A stretch of 10,861 nt of DNA, from NCBI GenBank assembly GCA_028710385.1, contig JAQTUC010000047.1:1-10861 (forward strand), written 5' to 3'. Of the stretch, positions 1 through 6,748 are shown piece after piece (positions within the stretch are counted from its first letter, which is position 1; every line of letters starts with the position of its first letter). The DNA comes from Candidatus Omnitrophota bacterium (GTDB lineage Bacteria > Omnitrophota > Gorgyraeia > Duberdicusellales > 4484-171). The notes under the pieces were generated by a model that searched no databases, had not been told where the DNA came from, and saw nothing but the letters and a program-made list of their open reading frames with translations. The translations under genes were made by a program, and so were the position numbers.

Positions 1-1353
1 AATGGAATATGTAAAAAGAGAAGTTTGGGAAGTAATAAGCCTGGTTAAAGACAGGGCCAAACTTAAAAGCGTGGGCGGCCAGCTATTAAAGGTATCCTTA
101 TGGTGGGCCCTCCGGGATGCGGAAAGACTTATCTTGCAAAGGCAATAGCTACAGAAACAGGCCTTCCCTTTCTGTCAACTGTGGGAAGCGAATTTATAGG
201 TATATTTGTAGGCCTTGGCGCAAGCAAACTTAAAAGCATATTTAAAAATGCCCGCACTTTGGCAGAAATGCACGGCGGCTGCATAATTTTTATTGATGAA
301 ATAGATACAATCGCGCGCCCGCGAACAGGAGATATCGGAGGCGGTGGAGCCGGAATAGACTATAACGCTACAGTCAACCAGTTGCTTACTGAAATAGACG
401 GCCTTAAACATAAAGAGAGTAACATTATAGTTATAGGCGCTACAAACGTAAACGATGAAGAGCTTGACCCTGCTCTTATGAGAGCGGGAAGATTTGACAG
501 AAAAATATATATTGATTATCCCCGCCTTGAAGATAGAAAAGATTTGTTCGCTTATTATCTAAGCAAGGTTAAATATGATAGAAGCATAAGCGTTGATGTT
601 CTTGCCAAGAAAACGGTTTATTTTTCTCCTGCTGATATTTCCAACATTGTGCGCGAGGCATCTCTTGTTTCTGTGCGCAACAGAAACTCAATGATTACCA
701 TGAAAGATGTCTCAGAGGCTTATGACAGGGTAATTTTCGGTTTAAAATCAAATTTCCAGCTAGTTGAGAAAGAAAAAATCTGGGTCGCTTATCATGAGGC
801 GGGCCACGCTATAATCGCTTACCTTAAAAACCCGGCGATGGAAGTTGTTAAGGCAACTATTATCCCAAGGAAAGGATATCTTGGCTATGCTCACCCTGTT
901 CCCCGCGAAGAGCTTCACATAAATACGCGAAGCATGTTAATTGGCGAAATAAAAACAAGCCTCGCCAGTTACGTTGCAGAAAAAATAAAATTCGGCTCAA
1001 CCGGAAGCGGCGTAACCGCTGATTTTTATCACGCCTTGACCACGGCGCATAATATGGTGTACCGTTATGGAATGGGTAAATCGGGGATTCTGGGAAATTT
1101 TTATGGCACAAGATGGTGGAACCAGTATACAAATATTGATATATCTGAAAGTATGCGCAAAACAATGGATGAAGACGTTCAGGCAATATTACAGGAATGC
1201 CTAAAAGACGTTGAAGATACGCTTGCCCAGGAAAGGGATTTATTGGAATATTTTGCTCAGGAGCTTCTTAAGAAAGGAGAGCTTGAGTACGATGAAATAG
1301 TAGAAGTTTTCAAAAAACATGGCAAAGAACGCAGTAAAGATTATACTCTTTAG
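1..1353 (+). CDS. FtsH-type AAA+ zinc metalloprotease, 5'-truncated by window, apparent frameshift near base 88
   Basis: This is a membrane-associated ATP-dependent protease of the FtsH family, which unfolds and degrades proteins. From base 100 the frame shows Walker A (GPPGCGKT, 106-129), a pore-loop FVG, Walker B (IIFIDEID, 283-306) and the second region of homology with GRFDR. It then shows the zinc site HEAGH (793-807) and a downstream Asp (codon 1021-1023) at the place of the third zinc ligand, so protease and ATPase both look intact. The FtsH-like sequence does not begin at the ATG at 100. Bases 2-88 encode the expected preceding segment (EYVKREVWEV...KLKSVGGQLL) in another frame. The two frames join if one base, probably an A, is missing around 88-90. 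The N-terminal membrane part lies outside the window. The gene could be a decayed copy, a sequencing error or, less likely, a recoding site. The C-terminal part after the zinc site is short and helical. The next gene overlaps its end by 35 bases. Confidence 0.85.
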
Positions 1354-2131
1354 TATTTTTCTGGCATTTTTTTCTTCCTGCGATATCTCCCCTACTTATT
1401 CCCGTAAAAACATAGAAAGTGTCATTGCCAATATCTGCAAGAAGGAATTCAACCTTGATGTGCGGGTGTGGGCCATAGGCGATACTGTCTGGATATATAT
1501 TCCCCTTGAAGATATGATAGCGAAAGACAACCAGCTGGATAAAAGCGTTTTGGAAAAACTGCGCCTGATAAATCTTTCCCTTGAAAGAACAATATTAAGT
1601 ATGGACAAACCGCCGAAATTTTATTCCTTTGTTGTTTCTGATATTAAAAACGGTATTGACGTTTATTCTGTCGGGTTTATACCGGATATGATTAAGGCTA
1701 GAATTGACCTTATATCAAGGAATGATCTTGCGGAAAGAGGCGTTTTTCTGGTTTTTAATAACGCAAAAGCTTTGGGCGATACCCAGGGCGAGCATGTCAT
1801 TAAATATGACATGAGTATAGGCGAATTCATCTCGTATCTGATTAAGCAGGACCTGGAAAAAAAATTCGCAGCCGCAGACCTTAAAGATTATGTTAAGGTG
1901 AATGAGATCCGCACAAAATATTACAAAGGCAAGATGGAAATAGATTTTGATATTATGATTAAAAAATACAAAGAGAAACTTCCCTATCCTTTTGACGAAG
2001 CGTTTGCGATAACCAAAAAGCTTTTTAGCGCCTACGGTTACCCTCCGGATATAACAGAAATTACCATACGCGATGTCTTCAATAAAAAATCCCGCAGCTA
2101 TACCCGCACAGCGTTAATGGCGGAAAAATAA
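1319..2131 (+). CDS. Putative lipoprotein of unknown function
   Basis: I do not recognise the family of this 270-residue protein. The N-terminus has a basic start (MAKNAVK), a hydrophobic stretch and FSSC with Cys21, an acceptable but not perfect lipobox, so a lipid-anchored envelope protein is likely. The mature part looks mixed alpha/beta and soluble, with no further membrane segment, no Cys-rich motif and no enzyme motif I can name; the C-terminus is basic. The start at 1319 is preferred because it supplies the complete signal peptide. It lies inside the last 35 bases of the FtsH-like gene, and no good Shine-Dalgarno sequence is visible at the usual distance, so translation is probably coupled to the upstream gene. 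The overlap suggests a functional pairing, for example a partner or substrate of the protease; that is inference only. It ends 33 bases before the convergent BatD-like gene. Confidence 0.7.
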   Translation: MAKNAVKIILFSIFLAFFSSCDISPTYSRKNIESVIANICKKEFNLDVRVWAIGDTVWIYIPLEDMIAKDNQLDKSVLEKLRLINLSLERTILSMDKPPKFYSFVVSDIKNGIDVYSVGFIPDMIKARIDLISRNDLAERGVFLVFNNAKALGDTQGEHVIKYDMSIGEFISYLIKQDLEKKFAAADLKDYVKVNEIRTKYYKGKMEIDFDIMIKKYKEKLPYPFDEAFAITKKLFSAYGYPPDITEITIRDVFNKKSRSYTRTALMAEK

Positions 2132-2164
2132 ACGGCGTAAATCAATAATTAAGGCAGGCTGTCG

Positions 2165-2596
2165 TTATATGTCTATGCCTCTTCCTGGCGGCGGGGCTAT
2201 TTTTGATTTCTTTTCCATAGGCTTGCCGGTTACTTCAATTGCGATTGGCTGGGTTTCTATTTTCTTGTTTCCGTCTGTAATGCTTGCTCCGGCTATGGTA
2301 AACTTGCCTGGGCTTGCGGCAAACATGCCATATGTTATTTCCAGCATAAGCTTTATGGCTTGCCCTTTTGAATTACGTTCTTTCCGGCTTTGGGAAACAA
2401 TTGTGAAATTGTCAAATACCGGCAATTTCAATTTCGGCGCTGTGAACTCTCCCTCGGTTTTTAACGTATAAGTGAATATTTCTCCGGTTGTAACCGTATT
2501 CTTGCTTACCTTTGCCTCAATCGTCTTTTCCTCGGCACGAGCGGCTATGTTTAACATAACAGCAAATACCAGCAGAAAACTACTTAATTTCAACAT
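2165..2596 (-). CDS. Short BatD-like (oxygen-tolerance domain) exported protein
   Basis: This 143-residue protein has a clear Sec signal peptide (hydrophobic residues about 5-18, cleavage probably after ARA near residue 21). One beta-rich domain follows, resembling the first repeat of BatD. The cues are a VTTGEIFTYTLKTEG start, a KLPVFDNFTIVSQS strand pair, an ITYGMFAASPGKFTI segment and IAIEVTGKP at the end. Full BatD proteins of Bat operons are several hundred residues with repeats and a C-terminal membrane helix. This one stops after about one domain, with a basic, Pro-rich tail (KKSKIAPPPGRG). No BatA/BatB or MoxR genes are present in the window. It overlaps the 3' end of purN by 17 bases and is the last gene of the minus-strand unit. 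It is probably an envelope protein; its precise role is unknown. The domain assignment is by pattern from memory. Confidence 0.65.
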   Translation of the reverse strand: MLKLSSFLLVFAVMLNIAARAEEKTIEAKVSKNTVTTGEIFTYTLKTEGEFTAPKLKLPVFDNFTIVSQSRKERNSKGQAIKLMLEITYGMFAASPGKFTIAGASITDGNKKIETQPIAIEVTGKPMEKKSKIAPPPGRGIDI

Positions 2597-3179
2597 GCCG
2601 GTTTTTTATTTTAAGGCGTTTCTCGCAGAATAATTTTACAGCCAAAGGATATAATTTATGTTCAAGCGCGTGCATCTTTTTCTCAAGGCTTGCCAGGGTT
2701 TCTCCTTTTTTAATCTTTATAGCGACCTGAAGTATTACAGGCCCGTTGTCTACTTTTTCATCTATAAAGTGAACGGTAACACCGGTTACTTTGCAGCCGT
2801 ATTCTAGTGCGCGTTTGATTGAGCTCTCTCCTCTAAAAGCAGGCAGCAATGCCGGGTGAATGTTAAGAATTCTGTCTCTGAATGTTTTTACGAAACTTTC
2901 CGAAAGTATACGCATGAAACCGGCGAGCACAACCAGGTCTATTTTTTCTTTTTTAAGAATCCGGATAATTTCATTATCAAACTCAGATCTTGATTTAAAT
3001 CTTTTGGAATCAACAAAGACATCTTTTATCTTGTTTTTTTGAGCGCGTTTTCTTACAAAAGCATTTTTCTTATCCGTAATCAATACTTTTATTGAAGCTT
3101 TTATGTAACCGCGCTTTAGGGCTTTCACTATTGCTTCAAAATTACTTCCGTTTCCGGATGCTAATATCGCTATATTCAT
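2580..3179 (-). CDS. purN: Phosphoribosylglycinamide formyltransferase PurN
   Basis: This enzyme transfers a formyl group from 10-formyl-tetrahydrofolate to glycinamide ribonucleotide, the third step of purine synthesis, in the cytosol. The 199-residue length is normal. Seen in the sequence: the substrate loop SGNGSNFEAI (residues 8-17), the folate-side segment VLAGFMRIL (84-92), NIHPALLPAFRG starting at Asn106, and VTVHFIDEKVDNGP. Asn106, His108 and Asp144 match the catalytic triad and even the E. coli numbering, so the enzyme should be active. It starts 4 bases after the rnfB stop and has a textbook ribosome binding site inside the rnfB 3' end. It is the only gene in this unit with such a strong site, which would let it be translated well even if rnf translation is poor. 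No other purine gene is in the window. Confidence 0.97.
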   Translation of the reverse strand: MNIAILASGNGSNFEAIVKALKRGYIKASIKVLITDKKNAFVRKRAQKNKIKDVFVDSKRFKSRSEFDNEIIRILKKEKIDLVVLAGFMRILSESFVKTFRDRILNIHPALLPAFRGESSIKRALEYGCKVTGVTVHFIDEKVDNGPVILQVAIKIKKGETLASLEKKMHALEHKLYPLAVKLFCEKRLKIKNRHVEIK

Positions 3180-3183
3180 TATC

Positions 3184-3981
3184 CTATCTCCTTTTTAAAA
3201 TACATTTTGTGGGGCATTTATTACGCGCCTCCTCCATTGATTCTTTATCGGCTGTTTTTTCGTAATCAACATAAGAGAGATTTTCTTTTAAATAAAAAGG
3301 CGAATTTTTTACTTTTGTGCATATTCCGCAGGCAATGCAGCCTACGGGGCATACGGCTATTGTGTCTTTTCCCGTATCGTGAGAACTGCAGGCAACGTAT
3401 ATGCTTTCTGCTGCCGGCATAAGGCTAAACAGATTTTTGGGGCATGCTTTTACGCATTTGCCGCAGGACGTGCATTTATCGTAATGTATTACCGGTAGAT
3501 TCTCCTCTGACATTGTAATTGCGCCGAAAGGGCATGCTCGTGCGCAGGTGCCAAAACCCAGGCAGCCGAAGGTGCATTCTTTTTGCCCGTTTAAAACTAA
3601 ATTTGCGAGTACGCAGTCTTTTAACCCCTGGTAATTTGTCCTGTCTTTTACCCGTTTTGCCCCGCCGTTACAATGCAGAACCGCAACTGTTTTTACTTTT
3701 TTTTCAAATTCAATTCCCAAAATTGCGGCAATACGCTTTTTTGTTCCTTCGCTGCTTACCCTGCAGGCCTCAAGCGGAAGTTTACCTGAAAGGACACTTT
3801 CCGCAAAACCGAAGCAGCCGGCTCCTCCGCACGTTCCGCAATTTGAGCCGGGAAGAAGGCCATGAATTGCTTCAACGCGCGCGTCGCTTTTGACTCCAAG
3901 CGTTTTTGAGGCAATAGCCAAGCCTATCCCAAATAAAAGCCCCAGAGAGCCTAAAACTAAAATCGGTATTAATATTTCCAT
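3184..3981 (-). CDS. rnfB: Rnf complex subunit RnfB (ferredoxin-accepting Fe-S protein)
   Basis: RnfB is the electron entry point of the Rnf complex and accepts electrons from reduced ferredoxin at the cytoplasmic face. The 265 residues show an N-terminal membrane helix (about 3-25) and the RnfB Fe-S domain with Cys48, Cys51, Cys56 and Cys73. A CTFGCLGFGTCARACP cluster motif follows (Cys136, 140, 146, 150), then a classic ferredoxin motif CTSCGKCVKACP (Cys170, 173, 176, 180). A further module begins CPVGCIACGIC (211-221) but looks degenerate. The fourth Cys of its first motif is Ser227, and the following CxxCxxC expected after DYEK is replaced by TADKESMEEARNK. Only CPTKC remains at the end (Cys256, Cys260). 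The ATG overlaps the rnfA stop by one base (TGATG). Confidence 0.95.
   Translation of the reverse strand: MEILIPILVLGSLGLLFGIGLAIASKTLGVKSDARVEAIHGLLPGSNCGTCGGAGCFGFAESVLSGKLPLEACRVSSEGTKKRIAAILGIEFEKKVKTVAVLHCNGGAKRVKDRTNYQGLKDCVLANLVLNGQKECTFGCLGFGTCARACPFGAITMSEENLPVIHYDKCTSCGKCVKACPKNLFSLMPAAESIYVACSSHDTGKDTIAVCPVGCIACGICTKVKNSPFYLKENLSYVDYEKTADKESMEEARNKCPTKCILKRR
3187..3193 (-). promoter_or_regulatory. Strong ribosome binding site for purN
   Basis: On the minus strand this reads AAGGAGA and lies 7 bases before the purN ATG. It is inside the last codons of rnfB (Lys-Arg-Arg-stop). It fixes the purN start and stands out because most other genes in the unit begin in overlaps without a good site. 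Confidence 0.8.
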
Positions 3982-4589
3982 CAGAATTTAAACCCGTTAA
4001 ACCCCATAAAGCTCATGCTCATAATTGAGGCTATAATGAAAGCAAGCGGGAATTCTTTTACACATTTAGGAACGCTGCAAAAATCAAGCCGCTCCCTTAT
4101 CCCCGACATTAAAAGCATGGCTATTGTATAACCTAAGCCTACGCATATGCCCTGAAAAACTGAATAATAAAAACTTCCTTCAATTGCTTTTCCGTTTACA
4201 AAAAACATATCTATATTAAGCACTGCAACACCTAAAACAGCGCAGTTAACCGTAATTAAGGGCAGATATATTCCAAAGAATCTGTATAGGGGCGGGCTTA
4301 TCTTTTTTATTATCATTTCAACCAGCTGCACAAAACTTGCTATAACCAGGATGAAAGCAATTGTGCGCAGGTAAGTAATATTAAAAGGTATAAGCAAAAA
4401 TCTGTAAATGAACCAGGTAATTATTGAAGACATTGTGGTCACAAACATTACCGCTAAACTCATGGCAAGGGCCGGTTTGGTTTCTTTGGAGATTGCTACA
4501 AACGAACACAGCCCAAGGAAACGGGACAGTATTACATTGTAGACAAATACCGCGGAAATAAAAATAGAAAGAAACTGCCCTATGCTCAT
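3981..4589 (-). CDS. rnfA: Rnf complex subunit RnfA (membrane)
   Basis: RnfA is one of two homologous six-helix membrane subunits. By family knowledge RnfA and RnfE pack in inverted orientation and share an iron-sulfur centre in the membrane that carries electrons across. The 202 residues are hydrophobic, with the conserved NVILSRFLGLCSF region (Cys28) and LITVNCAVLG (Cys116), the two cysteines expected at that centre. An ISGIRERL motif follows near residue 161. RnfA and not RnfE is supported by the SRFLGLC signature and by its place next to rnfB. The start overlaps the rnfE stop as ATGA, so translation is coupled; no separate ribosome binding site is visible. Confidence 0.95.
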   Translation of the reverse strand: MSIGQFLSIFISAVFVYNVILSRFLGLCSFVAISKETKPALAMSLAVMFVTTMSSIITWFIYRFLLIPFNITYLRTIAFILVIASFVQLVEMIIKKISPPLYRFFGIYLPLITVNCAVLGVAVLNIDMFFVNGKAIEGSFYYSVFQGICVGLGYTIAMLLMSGIRERLDFCSVPKCVKEFPLAFIIASIMSMSFMGFNGFKF

Positions 4590-5179
4590 GTTTTTTTGTT
4601 TTTAAGCAAGCCGAATAAGCTCATTAAAAGACCGATAACCAAAAGTGCGCCCGAAGGTAGGGCGAAAATAAACATCGGCTCGTAACTTTTTATTATTTTA
4701 TAACCGAAGAATGTTCCTAGTCCCAGAATTTCACGTATGCCGGAGATTAAAAGAAGCGCAAGAGTAAACCCAAGGCCCATGCCTAAAGCGTCCATGATAG
4801 AATTTTTAACGGACGATTTTGAAGCGTAGGCTTCTGCTCTTCCTAAAACCATGCAGTTTACAACAATCAAAGGAACGTAAATTCCGAGAGCCCGGTTTAA
4901 TGCAGGGCTGTAAGCTTTCATAAACAGCTCTGTTATGGTAACGAAAGTGGCGATAACTACAATATAACAGGGAATTCTTATCCTGTCAGGCACAATGTTT
5001 TTGATTAAAGAAATAAAAATGTTGGAACCCAACAAAACAAAAGTAGCAGCTATCCCCATGCCTAATCCGTTACTCATTGCTGTTGAAACCGCTAATGTCG
5101 GGCATAACCCCAGAGCCAGAACAAATGTAGGGTTTTCTTTGATAATGCCTTTTATGAATTCTTTTCTTTCAAGTTTCAT
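4586..5179 (-). CDS. rnfE: Rnf complex subunit RnfE (membrane)
   Basis: RnfE is the six-helix membrane partner of RnfA in the Rnf ion pump. The 197 residues begin with a short basic, polar N-terminus (KLERKEFIKGIIKENP) typical of RnfE. They then show LALGLCPTLAVS (Cys26) and IVVNCMVLGRAEAYAS (Cys109), the two conserved cysteines of the intramembrane Fe-S site, and ISGIREILG near residue 146. Length and helix number are normal. Its ATG overlaps the rnfD stop and its own stop overlaps the rnfA start, both as ATGA, giving a tightly coupled D-E-A block. Confidence 0.95.
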   Translation of the reverse strand: MKLERKEFIKGIIKENPTFVLALGLCPTLAVSTAMSNGLGMGIAATFVLLGSNIFISLIKNIVPDRIRIPCYIVVIATFVTITELFMKAYSPALNRALGIYVPLIVVNCMVLGRAEAYASKSSVKNSIMDALGMGLGFTLALLLISGIREILGLGTFFGYKIIKSYEPMFIFALPSGALLVIGLLMSLFGLLKNKKT

Positions 5180-6195
5180 TTTCCAAAAATCCTGTTTTTT
5201 GTGTAACGGTCAATTATGGGGGTTGCTGCGTTCATCATTAGTATGGCATAGGAAACTCCTTCAGGATAGCCACCCCATAACCTTATGACTGAAGTCAACA
5301 CGCCGCATCCCGCGGCAAAAATGACCTGGCCTTTTCTTGTAAGCGGCGAGGTTACATAATCGGTTGCCATAAAAAAAGCTCCCAGGATAAGCCCGCCGGA
5401 AAGTATAGAGAAAAGAAAATTGCCGCTGAATAAGCCTTTTTGGCCGAATATCCAGGAAAATACGCCGACAGTTGCAATATATATTATAGGTATATGCCAG
5501 GAAATGTATTTTTTTAATAAAAGAAATAAGGCTCCGATAAGGAGCGCCAGTATGCAGACTTCTCCTACACAGCCAGCATGCCTGCCTAAAAATAAATCCC
5601 AGTAGGAAAGTCCGGAAAGCGCCTCGCCTTCTTTTACTATCATTAAAGGGGTTGCTGCGGTTATAGCATCATAATTAACAGAGCCAAACACATTAAACCC
5701 TGCATTAAGGGGTTTCATAAAACTGGTCATATATTTAGGCCAGCAAGTCATAAGAAATACACGCCCTACCAGAGCAGGGTTAAAAATATTCTGGCCTAAT
5801 CCTCCGAATATTTGTTTTCCTATCGCAACCGCGACAAATGAACCGATTATAACCAGCCACCAAGGACTGTTTGCCGGCAGATTGTAACTTAAAAGAAGCC
5901 CGGTAAGCGCTGCGCTGCCGTCGTTTAAAGTAATTTTTTTCTTATTTAAATACTGCAAAAGGCCCTCGGTTGCTATTGCGCTTATTATACCGAGGGAAAT
6001 TATCCATAGCGCCTTAGAGCCGAAAATAAAAATCCCTGCAATTCCTGCAGGAATAAGGCTCAAAAACACAGACCACATTATTTTTGCCGCTGACTGGTTT
6101 GTGTGTAAATGAGGGGAATAAGAAACAGTAAGTTTGTTCACCCCGTCAGAGAGTATCTTATCCTCTTTATTTTTTGAGATTTCTATATTTTTCAT
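5176..6195 (-). CDS. rnfD: Rnf complex subunit RnfD (covalent FMN, membrane)
   Basis: RnfD is the NqrB-like membrane subunit, which carries a covalently bound FMN and takes part in ion translocation. The 339 residues have a polar N-terminus with YSPHLHTNQSAAKIMW, the usual start of the RnfD fold, followed by about nine to ten hydrophobic helices. The segment YDAITAATPL (175-184) is the expected flavin attachment site, and Thr182 is the likely acceptor. GQNIFNPALVGRVFL (134-148), ATDYVTSPLTRKGQ (277-290) and a C-terminal MNAATPIIDRYT are further family signatures. It follows rnfG after 37 untranslated bases, the only real spacer within the rnf block. No strong ribosome binding site is visible there. 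Confidence 0.95.
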   Translation of the reverse strand: MKNIEISKNKEDKILSDGVNKLTVSYSPHLHTNQSAAKIMWSVFLSLIPAGIAGIFIFGSKALWIISLGIISAIATEGLLQYLNKKKITLNDGSAALTGLLLSYNLPANSPWWLVIIGSFVAVAIGKQIFGGLGQNIFNPALVGRVFLMTCWPKYMTSFMKPLNAGFNVFGSVNYDAITAATPLMIVKEGEALSGLSYWDLFLGRHAGCVGEVCILALLIGALFLLLKKYISWHIPIIYIATVGVFSWIFGQKGLFSGNFLFSILSGGLILGAFFMATDYVTSPLTRKGQVIFAAGCGVLTSVIRLWGGYPEGVSYAILMMNAATPIIDRYTKNRIFGK

Positions 6196-6232
6196 AGATT
6201 ATAAAATTTGTAAACGCTATCTCTAACGGGGT

Positions 6233-6748
6233 TCATTTCAGTATTTTCTGAAGTTCCTTAAGTTTTTCTTCAACGGACTTTATTACCGCCCTTGAAGAGA
6301 TTGTTGCCCCGCTTATGGCGGAGACCTGCGAAATATCGCCTGCGCTTTTGCCTGTAAATTGCTGGCTGAAAGTTTCATCCGTTACTCTTGTGCCTAAGCC
6401 GGGAGTTTCATTCTGCGAAATTACTTTTATAGCTGTAATTTTTTTCTGCAAAGACAATCCTGCCAGAGTTTCAATTTCACTTGAATACCCTTTTGCTTTT
6501 GCCTTAAATATAAAGCCGTTAACTTTATTGTCTTTGCCGTAGCATCTATAATAGGTAATTTCTTCGCCCGACTTAACAGCTTCAAAGCGAATAGCCCGGG
6601 GCATAACCTGTTTAAGCGCTTCGCCTGTTTCATTTTTATTCTGTTTATCTATTTGGGCGCTGGTGAATGAGTATACAGCGGCTAAAAGCCCGCTTGCCAC
6701 AACGCAGATAACACAAAGTATTAATCCACATTTTAAAATTTCTTTCAT
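6233..6748 (-). CDS. rnfG: Rnf complex subunit RnfG (covalent FMN)
   Basis: RnfG is the NqrC-like subunit: one N-terminal membrane helix (about 7-29) and an extracytoplasmic FMN-binding domain. In the 171 residues, SGATISS (146-152) is the flavinylation motif, with Thr149 the expected attachment residue for the ApbE flavin transferase. GYSSEIETLAGL (88-99) and NETPGLGTRV (113-122) are also conserved in the family. The C-terminal helix is short. It overlaps the rnfC stop as ATGA. It lies before rnfD, whereas the common arrangements have rnfD before rnfG. No apbE gene is in the window, so flavinylation must rely on one elsewhere. Confidence 0.95.
   Translation of the reverse strand: MKEILKCGLILCVICVVASGLLAAVYSFTSAQIDKQNKNETGEALKQVMPRAIRFEAVKSGEEITYYRCYGKDNKVNGFIFKAKAKGYSSEIETLAGLSLQKKITAIKVISQNETPGLGTRVTDETFSQQFTGKSAGDISQVSAISGATISSRAVIKSVEEKLKELQKILK

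Noticed and set aside
80..95. Programmed -1 ribosomal frameshifting in the FtsH-like gene
   Set aside because: The site CTATTAAAGG has no canonical X-XXY-YYZ slippery heptamer and I see no stable downstream hairpin; mutation or sequence error is simpler.
100..1353. FtsH-like gene starting at the ATG at 100
   Set aside because: This would begin inside the Walker A region; the expected preceding residues are encoded directly upstream in another frame, so this ATG is an internal Met codon.
2132..2164. Terminator between the convergent lipoprotein and BatD-like genes
   Set aside because: I find no GC-rich stem followed by a T run in these 33 bases.
2169..2471. Plus-strand 100-codon frame opposite the BatD-like gene
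   Set aside because: The minus-strand frame has a signal peptide and a recognisable domain; this one shows no coding features and is a shadow.
3519..3893. Plus-strand 124-codon frame opposite rnfB
   Set aside because: It is a shadow of the Cys- and Gly-rich rnfB coding strand; Arg-rich, without motifs.
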